Notes under the pieces: model-generated | The model's input: only the letters and a program-made list of their open reading frames with translations | Told to the model about the DNA's origin: nothing | Database searches by the model: none | Part shown: positions 1-8,122 of the stretch, piece by piece | Position numbering within the stretch: the first letter of the stretch is position 1 | How the letters are laid out: each line of letters begins with the position of its first letter | DNA from: JALCLA01 sp965653565 | Lineage (GTDB): Bacteria; Pseudomonadota; Gammaproteobacteria; Xanthomonadales; Xanthomonadaceae | Length of the DNA stretch: 64,000 bases | Assembly (NCBI GenBank): GCA_965653565.1 | Contig: CBFHAI010000006.1 | Span: 1-64,000, forward strand | Reading direction: 5' to 3' | Made by a program: the position numbers and the translations under genes

Positions 1-98
1 TGTCGTCCGTATCGATGCTTAGGAGTCTGATGCATCGATCGGTTGAGACCACCGTCCTTTCTTTTTCCTTCGCGTCCTTTGCGTCCCGCTTCTGCTTC
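1..98. repeat. Gene-free edge with GGACGCRAAGG repeats
   Basis: No gene is visible. Read on the minus strand, just after the tgt stop, there are two adjoining copies of an 11-mer of the form GGACGCRAAGG (about positions 66-90) in a purine-rich stretch. The same motif recurs downstream of the 3-methyladenine DNA glycosylase gene near 18150-18216, so it is a dispersed repeat placed after gene ends. In relatives yajC-secD-secF usually follow tgt; they would lie beyond the left edge. Confidence 0.5.
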
Positions 99-1226
99 CT
101 ACTTGGACCTGGCCCCTCCCTCCACCCGCGCCGCATAGAACTCCGCGACGTAGTCCTCCAGCCGCCCCGATTCGATGGCGGTGCGCAGGTCGCGCATGAG
201 GTCCTGGTAGTAGTGCAGGTTGTGGATGGTGCCCAGCACCGAGCCGAGGATTTCGTTGCATTTATCGAGGTGGCGCAGGTAGGAGCGGCTGAAGCCGGAG
301 CGGCAGGTGTAGCAGCCGCACTGCGGGTCGATCGGCGCGGTGTCGAGTTCGAACTTGGCGTTGCGGATGCGCAGTACGCCGGTGCGGGTGAAGTAGTGGC
401 CGTTGCGTGCGTTGCGCGAGGGCATCACGCAATCGAACATGTCGATGCCGCGGCGCACGGCTTCGACGATGTCTTCCGGCCGGCCCACGCCCATCAGGTA
501 GCGCGGGCGGTCGGCCGGCAACTGCGGGCAGGTGTGTTCGAGCATGGCGTTGCGTTCCGCTTCGGGTTCGCCGACGGCCAGGCCGCCGACCGCGTAGCCG
601 TCGAAACCGATGTTGGTCAGCCCTGCCACCGAATCGCTGCGCAGCGCGTGATGGGTGCCGCCCTGCACGATGCCGAACAGCGCCGCATCGTTGCCTTCGT
701 GTGCGCGCTTCGAGCGTTCGGCCCAGCGCAGGCTCAGCTGCATCGAATCGCGCGCCACTTTTTCGCTGGCCGGATACGGCGTGCATTCGTCGAAGATCAT
801 CACGATGTCCGAATCGAGCACGCGCTGGATGCGCATCGACTCTTCCGGCCCGAGGAACACCTTGCTGCCGTCGACCGGCGAGGCGAAGGTGACGCCCGCT
901 TCGCTGATCTTGCGGCGATGGGCGAGCGAAAACACCTGGAAACCGCCGGAATCCGTGAGAATCGGCCCGTCCCAGCGCGCGAAGCCATGCAACCCGCCGT
1001 GCGCTTGGATCACATCGAGTCCGGGCCGCAGATACAGATGAAACGTGTTGCCCAGGATGATCTGCGCACCGATCTCGCGCAGGCTCACCGGCGTCATCGC
1101 CTTCACCGTGCCGTAGGTGCCGACGGGCATGAAGGTCGGTGTTTCGACGCTGCCGCGGGGAAAGGTGAGGCGGCCGCGGCGCGCGAGGCCGTTGGTGGTG
1201 GCGACGGTGAATTGGAGGCGGGACAT
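99..1226 (-). CDS. tgt: Queuine/preQ1 tRNA-guanine transglycosylase
   Basis: Exchanges guanine-34 in the GUN anticodons of tRNA Asp, Asn, His and Tyr for the queuosine precursor preQ1. The 375 residues match the bacterial family end to end. Visible landmarks are TDSGGFQVFS with catalytic Asp92, the nucleophile region GIDMFDCVMPSRNARNG with Asp265, and the zinc site formed by Cys303, Cys305, Cys308 and His335. The ATG start gives the usual short N-terminus. It follows queA on the same strand after 91 bases, so both steps of queuosine synthesis on tRNA are probably expressed together. Function is certain from family knowledge; co-transcription is inferred. Confidence 0.97.
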   Translation of the reverse strand: MSRLQFTVATTNGLARRGRLTFPRGSVETPTFMPVGTYGTVKAMTPVSLREIGAQIILGNTFHLYLRPGLDVIQAHGGLHGFARWDGPILTDSGGFQVFSLAHRRKISEAGVTFASPVDGSKVFLGPEESMRIQRVLDSDIVMIFDECTPYPASEKVARDSMQLSLRWAERSKRAHEGNDAALFGIVQGGTHHALRSDSVAGLTNIGFDGYAVGGLAVGEPEAERNAMLEHTCPQLPADRPRYLMGVGRPEDIVEAVRRGIDMFDCVMPSRNARNGHYFTRTGVLRIRNAKFELDTAPIDPQCGCYTCRSGFSRSYLRHLDKCNEILGSVLGTIHNLHYYQDLMRDLRTAIESGRLEDYVAEFYAARVEGGARSK

Positions 1227-1242
1227 TTTTAGGGGTTAGGGA

Positions 1243-1323
1243 TTAGTAGTGAGGGCGCTGCGCGCGGAATGTTTTCATGATCGGGAAGTTCGAAAGCGCA
1301 AATGCAGCGCGCCCTCGCTACTC
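1243..1323. repeat. Imperfect inverted repeat between queA and tgt
   Basis: Two arms, about 1243-1262 and 1304-1323, share the core GTAGYGAGGGCGC with small gaps and enclose about 40 bases. The element fills the queA-tgt gap. It could be a REP-like palindrome or an mRNA-stabilising hairpin; there is no T-tract to call it a terminator. Confidence 0.45.
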
Positions 1324-2358
1324 ACCCCTACCCCCTGCTCTCTCCACCAACATCGCATCGCCATAAGAAAAAAACCGATACCCCGCATCGACCGCGTGCC
1401 GGTACGCCGCCAGCACGCGCTCGCGGCCGGCGAACGCGCACACCAGCATCAGCAGCGTCGATTCGGGCAGGTGGAAATTCGTCACCAGGGCGTCGATCGA
1501 ATGGATCGGGCGGCCGGGGAACAGGAAGATGCGGGTTTCGCCGGCGAACGGTTTCACGGCGCCGTCGCGCCAGCTCGATTCGAGCGCGCGCACCACGGTG
1601 GTGCCGACGGCGATGACGCGCTTGCCGCGGGCGCGGGTCGCGGCGATTTTTTCGCACAGTTCGGCGCCGACGTTGAGCCATTCGCTGTGCATCACATGCT
1701 CGTCGAGGCGGTCGGCGCGGATCGGCTGGAAAGTGCCCGCGCCCACATGCAAGGTGATCTGGCCGAATTGCACGCCGCGCAATTTCAGCGCCGCCAGCAG
1801 CGGATCGTCGAAATGCAGGCCGGCGGTCGGCGCCGCCACCGCGCCCAGTTCGCGCGCGAACACCGTCTGGTAACGCTCGGCATCGTCGGCGCCCGGCTCG
1901 CGGCGGATGTACGGCGGCAGCGGCAGGCGTCCGGAACGCAGCAACAGTTTTTCGACCGGTTCGCTGCTTTCGAAACGCAGCCGATAGAATTCGCCGTCGC
2001 GATCGAGCACCGTCACCGGGGTGCCGTCGTCGAGCACGATGCGCGAGCCGGGCTTCGGCGATTTGCTGACACCCAGCTGCGCCTTCGCTTCGTGCGCGCC
2101 GAGCACGCGTTCGACCAGGATTTCGACCCGCCCGCCGCTTTCCTTGCGACCGAACACGCGCGCCGGCAGCACGCGGGTGTCGTTGAAAACCAGCAGGTCG
2201 CCTGCTTCGAGCAGCGTCGGCAGATCGCGCACGCGGCGGTCGGCGAATGGCGCCGGCGCGCGCGGCAGGTGCAGCAGGCGGCTGGCCGAGCGCTCGGCGA
2301 GCGGGGCTTGGGCGATCTGCGCGGGCGGCAGGTCGAAATGGAAATCCGATTTCTTCAA
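1318..2358 (-). CDS. queA: S-adenosylmethionine:tRNA ribosyltransferase-isomerase
   Basis: Transfers and isomerises the ribosyl part of AdoMet onto preQ1-modified tRNA to give epoxyqueuosine. The 346 residues cover the whole family, including the N-terminal FxxDLPxxxIAQxPLAxR motif, FNDTRVLPARVFGRK, APTAGLHF, ITLHVGAGTFQP and VTNFHLPESTLLMLVCAFAG. The conserved N-terminus (MKKSDFHFDLP) begins at a TTG codon at 2358; no ATG lies near in that frame, so a TTG start is the best choice. Located 5' of tgt on the same strand. The 197 bases before it are shared with the divergent aminotransferase gene and must contain both promoters. Confidence 0.96.
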   Translation of the reverse strand: MKKSDFHFDLPPAQIAQAPLAERSASRLLHLPRAPAPFADRRVRDLPTLLEAGDLLVFNDTRVLPARVFGRKESGGRVEILVERVLGAHEAKAQLGVSKSPKPGSRIVLDDGTPVTVLDRDGEFYRLRFESSEPVEKLLLRSGRLPLPPYIRREPGADDAERYQTVFARELGAVAAPTAGLHFDDPLLAALKLRGVQFGQITLHVGAGTFQPIRADRLDEHVMHSEWLNVGAELCEKIAATRARGKRVIAVGTTVVRALESSWRDGAVKPFAGETRIFLFPGRPIHSIDALVTNFHLPESTLLMLVCAFAGRERVLAAYRHAVDAGYRFFSYGDAMLVERAGGRGE

Positions 2359-2555
2359 GGGACTTGCGAAGGGCGGCTGCGGCTAGCCGGCAAGTTTAGC
2401 GGCTCGATGGCGCCGAAACCGCCGCGCAGGGGGTACTGCGCGCCGAAAGCGCATGCTACCATTCGCTTTAAGTTCTTAATTTTTATCGGAAACCGATGCG
2501 CGGGGCTCAGTCCCGTGCATTTTTGTTTCCGGCGACTGCCTCGGTGGGAGGGGAT

Positions 2556-4052
2556 ATGAAAACGCTCGAGAAACTCGCGCCGCTGCGCGCACATGCCGGC
2601 CAGGTCCGCACGCACGGGCTCGACGACGCCACGGTGCTGCGCTTCGCCGCCTCGCACCCCGAACTCGATGCCGCGGTCGAGGCCGCCGTCGCCGCGTATG
2701 CCGCGGTGAAAAACGATTATCCCGACCTGCTCGACCTCGACGAAGCCGCGCAGATGCGCGCCGTGCAGGCCGATTACGTCAATTTCTACGCCGAGGACGC
2801 GGTCAATCCGTACGTCGCGCTCGCCGCGCGCGGGCCGTGGGTGATCACGCTCAAGGGCGCGGTGCTGCACGACTCGGGCGGCTACGGCATGCTCGGTTTC
2901 GGCCACACGCCCGAGCACGTGCTCGAAGCGATGGCGCGGCCGCAGGTGATGGCCAACATCATGACGCCCTCGCTCAGCCAGCTGCGCCTGGCGCAGGCGC
3001 TGCGCCGCGAGATCGGCCACACCCGCGGCGGTTCGCCGTATGCGCGTTTCCTGTGCCTGAATTCGGGGTCCGAATCGGTGACGCTGGCCGGCCGCATCGC
3101 CGACATCAACGCCAAGACGATGACCGAGCCGGGCGCGCGCTACGCCGGCCGCACGATCAAGCGCGTCGCGGTGAAAGGCGCCTTCCACGGCCGCACCGAA
3201 CGTCCCGCGCTGTTCTCCGATTCCACCCGCAAGACCTATATGCAGCACCTGGCGAGCTATCGCCATGAAGATACGCTGTTGACGGTGGAGCCCTACAACG
3301 TCGAGCAACTGCGGCAGATCTTCGCCGACGCCGATCGCAACGGCTGGTTCATCGAGGCGATGTTCCTGGAACCGGTGATGGGCGAAGGCGATCCGGGCCG
3401 CTCGGTGACACCGGAGTTCTACGCCGCCGCGCGCGAACTCACCAAGGCGCACGGCTCGGTGTTCCTGGTCGATTCGATCCAGGCGGGCCTGCGTGCGCAC
3501 GGCGTGTTGTCGATCGTCGACTACCCCGGTTTCGAAAACCTCGAAGCGCCGGACATGGAAACCTATTCGAAGGCGCTCAACGCCGGTCAGTACCCGCTCT
3601 CGGTGCTCGCCGTCACCGAACGCACGGCTGCGATCTACAAGCGCGGCGTGTACGGCAACACGATGACCACCAACCCGCGCGCGATGGATGTCGCCTGCGC
3701 CGTGCTCGAAGTGCTCACGCCGGCGGTGCGCGCCAACATCGTCGCCAAGGGCCGCGAGTTCCTCGACAAGCTCAACCAGCTCAAGAACGAAATGCCCGGC
3801 CTGATCACCAAGGTACAGGGCACCGGCCTGCTGTTCTCGTGCGAACTGTCGCCCGAGTTCAAATGCTACGGCACCGATTCGACCGAAGAATGGCTGCGCG
3901 AACGCGGCCTGGGCGTGATCCATGGCGGCGTCAATTCGCTGCGCTTCACGCCGCATTTCGCGATCGACAGCCAGGAGATCGACCTGGTGGTCGCGACCGT
4001 GCGCGAAGCCCTGCTCAAAGGCCCGCGCAAGAGCCAGGCGCAGGCGGCCTGA
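2556..4052 (+). CDS. Class III PLP-dependent aminotransferase
   Basis: A 498-residue fold-type I aminotransferase. Visible features are LCLNSGSES (phosphate-binding turn, about 167-174), KGAFHGRTERPA (about 207-217), Asp306 in FLVDSIQAG for the pyridine nitrogen, and Lys339 in the SKALNAG loop as the likely PLP lysine. The ATG at 2556 is preceded by a strong GGGAGGGG ribosome-binding site; a longer reading from 2496 is unlikely. The lysine/ornithine/acetylornithine aminotransferase group is closest by motif, but the segment around Lys339 (YSKALNAGQYPLS) differs from the common FGKK or SKGLGGG pattern, so no substrate is assigned. Confidence 0.8.
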   Translation: MKTLEKLAPLRAHAGQVRTHGLDDATVLRFAASHPELDAAVEAAVAAYAAVKNDYPDLLDLDEAAQMRAVQADYVNFYAEDAVNPYVALAARGPWVITLKGAVLHDSGGYGMLGFGHTPEHVLEAMARPQVMANIMTPSLSQLRLAQALRREIGHTRGGSPYARFLCLNSGSESVTLAGRIADINAKTMTEPGARYAGRTIKRVAVKGAFHGRTERPALFSDSTRKTYMQHLASYRHEDTLLTVEPYNVEQLRQIFADADRNGWFIEAMFLEPVMGEGDPGRSVTPEFYAAARELTKAHGSVFLVDSIQAGLRAHGVLSIVDYPGFENLEAPDMETYSKALNAGQYPLSVLAVTERTAAIYKRGVYGNTMTTNPRAMDVACAVLEVLTPAVRANIVAKGREFLDKLNQLKNEMPGLITKVQGTGLLFSCELSPEFKCYGTDSTEEWLRERGLGVIHGGVNSLRFTPHFAIDSQEIDLVVATVREALLKGPRKSQAQAA

Positions 4053-4060
4053 GTCGGACG

Positions 4061-4081
4061 GGGCGAGCAAGCGGCTCGCCC
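4061..4081 (+). terminator. Hairpin after the aminotransferase gene
   Basis: A perfect 7-bp stem (GGGCGAG at 4061-4067, CTCGCCC at 4075-4081) followed by a pyrimidine run with few consecutive Ts. It sits 8 bases after the stop and 25 bases before the next gene, so it could be a leaky terminator or processing stem within a two-gene unit. Confidence 0.4.
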
Positions 4082-4106
4082 TCTTCGCTTCCCCTCGCCC
4101 CTCGCA

Positions 4107-4946
4107 ATGTCCCTGCGCAAACAGCTGGCCACCCACGGCTTCGAATCCAACGACGATTACGAATTCGCGCTGCGCAGCCTGTTCGCCGCCGAACTGCCGC
4201 ACCTGCGCACGCTGCATGTCGACGGCGCCGGCGGACGCCGCAAGACGGCGTTCGCCAATGCGCTCGCGCATGCGCTCGACTATCCGCACATCCTGTATCA
4301 CGACTTCAGCCAGGAAGTGGCGCTGCCGCCGCCGCAGCCGATCGTGCTCGACGATGGCAGCGTGGGCCTGCCCGAGGCGCCGGCCGAGCCGTTCGATCGC
4401 GTGATGACGGAAGCCTGCGCGTTTTCCGAAGGCGCGCGCACGATCGTGATCCTCGACCAGTTGCAGGCGGCGGATTTCGCGGACCACATCAAGCTCTACC
4501 ACTTCGCCTCGTCACGCGAGTGGAGCGGCACCGCGGGCACCGTGCGCGCCAACGTGCGCAACCTGCTGCTGGTGCTGATCAGCGAACAACCGCTGTATCA
4601 CTCGCTGGCGAAAATCAGTTATCGCGTGTGGACCGACGCGCAGCGCGCCTATCTCGATTACCGGCCGGAAGACTACGGCCTGGGGCCGGACGCGCAGGAA
4701 TTGTTCGCGGCGCTCGCCGGCGTATTCGAAGCCGCGCAGATGTCGCCGACGCCGAGCGAATTCCAGCATCTGCTGCAGGATCTGTTGCGCCATGTGCGCA
4801 GCGAAGATCAGCTGCGGCAGGCTTTGTTCGGCTGGACCGAGGGCGTCGAGCGGGCGCGATTGTATTCGGCGGAGTTGACGCCGCCGCTTACGGCGGCGGT
4901 CGACGCGCTCGCGTCGTACCTGGGGCACGATCACATCGAGATGTGA
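4107..4946 (+). CDS. Unknown protein with degenerate P-loop
   Basis: 279 residues, not recognised as a named family. Near the N-terminus, HVDGAGGRRKTAFANALA (about 38-54) looks like a Walker A loop with an altered glycine pattern, and RTIVILDQLQ (111-120) looks like a Walker B strand; the spacing fits an AAA+-type ATPase with a helical C-terminal half. There is no signal peptide or membrane helix. It lies 54 bases after the aminotransferase on the same strand and may be co-transcribed. The ATPase suggestion is inference from motifs only. Confidence 0.6.
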   Translation: MSLRKQLATHGFESNDDYEFALRSLFAAELPHLRTLHVDGAGGRRKTAFANALAHALDYPHILYHDFSQEVALPPPQPIVLDDGSVGLPEAPAEPFDRVMTEACAFSEGARTIVILDQLQAADFADHIKLYHFASSREWSGTAGTVRANVRNLLLVLISEQPLYHSLAKISYRVWTDAQRAYLDYRPEDYGLGPDAQELFAALAGVFEAAQMSPTPSEFQHLLQDLLRHVRSEDQLRQALFGWTEGVERARLYSAELTPPLTAAVDALASYLGHDHIEM

Positions 4947-4952
4947 TCGTGC
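4925..4952. terminator. Perfect palindrome over a stop codon between convergent genes
   Basis: Twelve-base arms (4925-4936 and 4941-4952) pair perfectly around the loop CGAG. The 3' arm contains the stop codon of the plus-strand gene, and the pip gene ends 19 bases further on the other strand. This is best read as a bidirectional transcription stop; flanking T-tracts are weak. The arms contain TGATC, so a protein-binding site cannot be excluded. Confidence 0.5.
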
Positions 4953-4970
4953 GCCATCAACCGATTTCCT

Positions 4971-5918
4971 TCAGCCGGCCGCGTACCCATCCGCAGCGCG
5001 CACCAGCGCATCGGTGATCTCCGGCTCGAACGCCGAATGCCCCGACGTCGGGCAGATCTCCAGCCGCGCTTCCGGCCAGGCCTTGTGCAGTTCCCACGCG
5101 TTCTGTAGCGGGCACACCACATCGTAGCGGCCGTGCACGATGGTGCCGGGGATATGCCGGATGCGATGCGCATCGCGCAGCAGCTGGTTCTCGACTTCGA
5201 AGAAGCCGCCATTGACGAAGTAGTGGCACTCGATGCGCGCGAAGGCGAGCGCAAAAGCGTCGGCCTTGTGTGCGTCGATGAAGCCCGGATCCTGACGCAG
5301 GAAACTCGTGGAGGCCTCCCATACCGACCAGGCGCGCGCCGCGTCGAGCCGCACTTTCGCATCGGGTGAGGTGAGCCGGCGGTGATAGGCCGAAATCAGG
5401 TCGGCGCGTTCGACTTCCGGAATCGGCTTGAGATAGTGCTCCCACGAATCGGGAAACAACCGATCGCAGCCGCCCTGATAGAACCATTCGAGTTCCCAGC
5501 GCCGCAGCATGAAAATGCCGCGCAGCACGAGTTCGGCGACGCGATCCGGATGCGCCTGCGCATAGGCCAGCGCCAAGGTCGAACCCCAGCTGCCGCCGAA
5601 CACCTGCCAGCGATCGATCTGCAGGTGCGCGCGCAGTTTTTCGATATCGGCGACCAAGTCCCAGGTCGTGTTGTCGGTGAGTTCGGCATGCGGCGTCGAA
5701 CGTCCGCTGCCGCGCTGGTCGAACAACACGATGCGATAGCGCGACGGATCGTGGAAGCGCCGCATTTTCGGGCTGCATCCCGCGCCCGGCCCGCCGTGCA
5801 GCAGCACCACCGGCTTGCCGTTCGGATTGCCGCACTGTTCGTAATACAGCCGATGCAGCGGCGACACCTGCAGCGTTCCGTGATCGAAGGGTTCGAGGTC
5901 GGGATAGAGAGTGCGCAT
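4971..5918 (-). CDS. pip: Prolyl aminopeptidase (proline iminopeptidase)
   Basis: A 315-residue alpha/beta hydrolase that removes N-terminal proline from peptides in the cytoplasm (family S33). It shows the oxyanion segment LLHGGPGAG (39-47), the nucleophile elbow GGSWGS with Ser110, and Asp266 and His294 completing the triad; these numbers are the same as in the characterised Xanthomonas campestris enzyme. The start at 5918 gives the family N-terminus MRTLYPDLEPF; an upstream in-frame start at 5981 would add 21 unconserved residues. Convergent with the preceding gene and divergent from the secreted protein at 6112. Confidence 0.96.
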   Translation of the reverse strand: MRTLYPDLEPFDHGTLQVSPLHRLYYEQCGNPNGKPVVLLHGGPGAGCSPKMRRFHDPSRYRIVLFDQRGSGRSTPHAELTDNTTWDLVADIEKLRAHLQIDRWQVFGGSWGSTLALAYAQAHPDRVAELVLRGIFMLRRWELEWFYQGGCDRLFPDSWEHYLKPIPEVERADLISAYHRRLTSPDAKVRLDAARAWSVWEASTSFLRQDPGFIDAHKADAFALAFARIECHYFVNGGFFEVENQLLRDAHRIRHIPGTIVHGRYDVVCPLQNAWELHKAWPEARLEICPTSGHSAFEPEITDALVRAADGYAAG

Positions 5919-6111
5919 GAAGGCCTGGATGCAGGATCGGTGGCGAAATTCTAGCAGGCGGCCAGAGCGCGCTTTCCGCATCGGGGACGCGATCGCGTTT
6001 GCTTGCGACGGCAGCGGTCGCAGCGACGTCGCATTCGCGAGTGGCTGATCGCGGCGCCACTTTGCGTCCAGTACCGGGCCGGGGCTCCGGCGGTTGAAGG
6101 AAACCAGAGAA

Positions 6112-7128
6112 ATGACTCATCGATCCATGCAATCTGTTCAACGCTATCCGCGCGCCGCGGCCGGCGTGCTCGTCGCCGGCCTGGGCCTGGCGATCTCGTC
6201 GGGCGAGGCGTTCGCCGACGCCAACGATCTGCCCGCTTGCGCCGATTTCCCCGCACCCACCGCGGAATGGACGCGCGCCGAGGAAAACGGCTTCGCCCTC
6301 GCGCTGCCGCCCGGGGCGCAGGCCGTGCCGCGCACGCCCTCGCTCGATCACGAGTTCGGTCAATGGAACTGGAGCGACGGCCGCGCGCTGCAATTCCAGT
6401 ACGGCTTCGCCGTCACCGAGCTGGCCGATTGGGTCGACGATCCCGATGTCGTCGGCTGCCAGGGCGACCTCGACGGCGTGCGCGCCGTTTACCTGCAGCG
6501 CAGCCGCGCCGGCGAACCGCGCGTGTTCGCGATCGGGCTGTTCGACTACGTGCAGAGCTACACCGTCGGCTTCGGCCTGGGCGACAACAACCCCACCCAA
6601 CCGAACGACCTGGCGATCATCGGGCAAGGCGCCGACGACAGCATCTTCGAACAGGGCAAGGTGCTGTTCGACAGCTTCCGCTGGTCGCGATTGCCCGAAT
6701 CGGCGCTCGCCGCGTGGACCGTGCAAGGCGCGCCCGGCAACGGCGTGCTGGTATTCGAAACCAATGTCGGCGCACCGGCCCTGATGTTCGCCACGTATCG
6801 CGACGGCAAGCCGTTCTGGCTGGTCGGCAACACGCCTGGCCAGGTCGCCAGCTATCGGCAGCAGGAAGTGAAACTCGCCACCGGCGACGCCACCACGGTC
6901 AGCGTGCCGATGACGCTGCACGAAACCTCCGGCGGCAGTTTCCCGGGCGAGCCGGTGCAAACACCGCAAGTCACGAAATGGGCCGATGCCGAATTGATCG
7001 TCTCGCTCAGCGACGGCTGCACCATCGCCGAACTGCGCTGGCAGCGGCCGGAGGAAAGCGAGATCGAAGTCATCACCCTGGTGCCGACTTACCCGCTGCT
7101 GCACGGCTGCAGCCCGTACCGCCGCTGA
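6112..7128 (+). CDS. Secreted protein of unknown function
   Basis: 338 residues. The N-terminus has basic residues, a hydrophobic core (AAAGVLVAGLGLAIS) and an Ala-rich cleavage region ending near EAFADA, so export through Sec is likely. The mature part is acidic, with Cys residues near both ends (PACAD, VVGCQG, DGCTIAE, LHGCSPYRR) that could form disulfides in the periplasm or outside the cell. No catalytic motif was recognised. The ATG at 6112 follows an AAGGA ribosome-binding site; an in-frame TTG at 6094 is less likely. A strong terminator stem follows at 7167. Confidence 0.75.
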   Translation: MTHRSMQSVQRYPRAAAGVLVAGLGLAISSGEAFADANDLPACADFPAPTAEWTRAEENGFALALPPGAQAVPRTPSLDHEFGQWNWSDGRALQFQYGFAVTELADWVDDPDVVGCQGDLDGVRAVYLQRSRAGEPRVFAIGLFDYVQSYTVGFGLGDNNPTQPNDLAIIGQGADDSIFEQGKVLFDSFRWSRLPESALAAWTVQGAPGNGVLVFETNVGAPALMFATYRDGKPFWLVGNTPGQVASYRQQEVKLATGDATTVSVPMTLHETSGGSFPGEPVQTPQVTKWADAELIVSLSDGCTIAELRWQRPEESEIEVITLVPTYPLLHGCSPYRR

Positions 7129-7166
7129 CGAAAACCGCAACTCGCAAACCGCCGCCGTAAAAACGA

Positions 7167-7197
7167 AACGGCCCCGGAGTCCGACTCCGGGGCCGTT
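7167..7197. terminator. Bidirectional terminator
   Basis: Fourteen-base perfect arms (7167-7180 and 7184-7197) around a 3-base loop, with an A-rich stretch on the left and a GTTCGTGTAT stretch on the right. It lies between the stop of the secreted protein (plus strand) and the 3' end of tRNA-Pro (minus strand) and can serve both. Confidence 0.75.
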
Positions 7198-7205
7198 CGT
7201 GTATC

Positions 7206-7282
7206 TGGTCGGGGTAGCCGGATTCGAACCGACGACCACCAGTCCCCCAGACTGGTGCGCTACCAGGCTGCGCTATACCCCG
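7206..7282 (-). tRNA. tRNA-Pro (anticodon GGG)
   Basis: Read on the minus strand this is a complete 77-base cloverleaf: acceptor CGGGGTA pairing with TACCCCG, D-loop AGCCTGGTAGC, anticodon loop with GGG, T-loop GGTTCGAATCC, and encoded CCA. The GGG anticodon decodes CCC and CCU. It lies at the downstream end of the thrS-to-merR gene group. Confidence 0.97.
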
Positions 7283-7364
7283 ATGCGTTTGCATCACCCC
7301 GGTGCGTGACCGGGCCGCGGATTATAGAGGATGCAGGCCGGTTACGGGAATGGCGGAGAGTTTC

Positions 7365-7459
7365 GGGAATCGGGAGACGGGAATCGGGAGAAAGCGGTGA
7401 GCGCTTCGCTCTTATCCCGATTCCCGTCTCCCGATTCCCCGCGGCGCTGCAAGCGCCGC
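7365..7459. repeat. GGGAATC-type hairpin repeat, copy 1
   Basis: Perfect 25-base arms (7365-7389 and 7415-7439) made of GGGAATCGGGAG units enclose 25 bases. Next to them a second GC-rich hairpin (GCGGCGCT at 7441-7448, AGCGCCGC at 7452-7459) abuts the merR stop codon. The same order, stop codon then GC hairpin then GGGAATC hairpin, is seen after pheS, so this is a dispersed element set at gene 3' ends; it may end transcription of the operon. Confidence 0.8.
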
Positions 7460-7815
7460 TAGCGTCGCAGCAACTGCAACACCTCTTCGAGTTCCAACCG
7501 CACCTGCCGCACGATCTGCGCGGAGATGCTCGCTTCCATGCGGCCCTGTTCGCCTTCCAGGCGCTGGCGTGCGCCGGTGATGGTGAAGCCCTGGTCGTAC
7601 AGCAGCGATCGGATCTGGCGGATGGTGAGCACGTCGTGGCGCTGGTAGTAGCGTCGGTTGCCGCGCCGCTTGACGGGTTTGAGCCCCGGGAATTCCGTTT
7701 CCCAATAACGCAGCACGTGCGGCTTCACTTCGCACAACTCGCTCACCTCACCGATGGTGAAGTAGCGCTTGGCCGGGATCGGCGGAAGCTCGCGGTTGCT
7801 GCCCGGATCAAGCAT
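7459..7815 (-). CDS. MerR-family transcriptional regulator
   Basis: 118 residues with an N-terminal MerR-type winged helix (YFTIGEVSELCEVKPHVLRYWETEF, about 18-42), the RRGNRRYYQRHDV wing (about 50-62) and a C-terminal helix for dimerisation (about 90-118). No metal-binding cysteine pair is present: the only Cys is inside the helix-turn-helix. Its ATG overlaps the ihfA stop by eight bases, so translation is coupled. A small MerR-like gene next to ihfA is a common arrangement in gammaproteobacteria; its targets are not known from this sequence. Confidence 0.9.
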   Translation of the reverse strand: MLDPGSNRELPPIPAKRYFTIGEVSELCEVKPHVLRYWETEFPGLKPVKRRGNRRYYQRHDVLTIRQIRSLLYDQGFTITGARQRLEGEQGRMEASISAQIVRQVRLELEEVLQLLRR

Positions 7816-8110
7816 GCGGCACTCCGCCGTAAGCCTCGACGCGTTCCTTCAGCTTCTGGCCGGGCCGGAAGGTAACCACGGTGCGGGCCGAAATCGGAAT
7901 TTCTTCGCCGGTCTTCGGGTTGCGGCCCGGGCGCTGGTTCTTGCGGCGCAGGTCGAAGTTGCCGAAGCCCGACAGTTTCACCTGCTGGCCGCGCTCGAGC
8001 GCCTCGCGCAGGGTGTCGAAAAAGGCATCGACGAATTCCTTGGCTTCCCGCTTGTTCAGGCCGACATCCATGAACAGCCGCTCGGCCATGTCGGCCTTGG
8101 TCAGTGCCAT
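7808..8110 (-). CDS. ihfA: Integration host factor alpha subunit
   Basis: A 100-residue HU/IHF-family DNA-bending protein that forms a heterodimer with IHF beta and acts in nucleoid structure, recombination and promoter architecture. Diagnostic features are MALTKADMAERLF at the N-terminus, KLSGFGNFDLRRKNQRPGRNPKTGEEI (45-71) with the proline that intercalates into DNA, and RTVVTFRPGQKLK. It starts 12 bases after the pheT stop, the classical pheST-ihfA order, and overlaps merR. Confidence 0.97.
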   Translation of the reverse strand: MALTKADMAERLFMDVGLNKREAKEFVDAFFDTLREALERGQQVKLSGFGNFDLRRKNQRPGRNPKTGEEIPISARTVVTFRPGQKLKERVEAYGGVPHA

Positions 8111-8122
8111 GCAGTAATCCCC

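Noticed and set aside
15..1232. 405-residue open frame on the plus strand
   Set aside because: It is antisense to tgt, full of Arg/Ala/Val-rich low-complexity sequence, and is a shadow of high-GC coding DNA.
2359..2555. Riboswitch in the queA/aminotransferase divergent region
   Set aside because: A short stem (ATCGGAAACCGAT) and a GGGGCTCAGTCCC stem are visible, but no known aptamer (preQ1, lysine, SAM) consensus could be matched.
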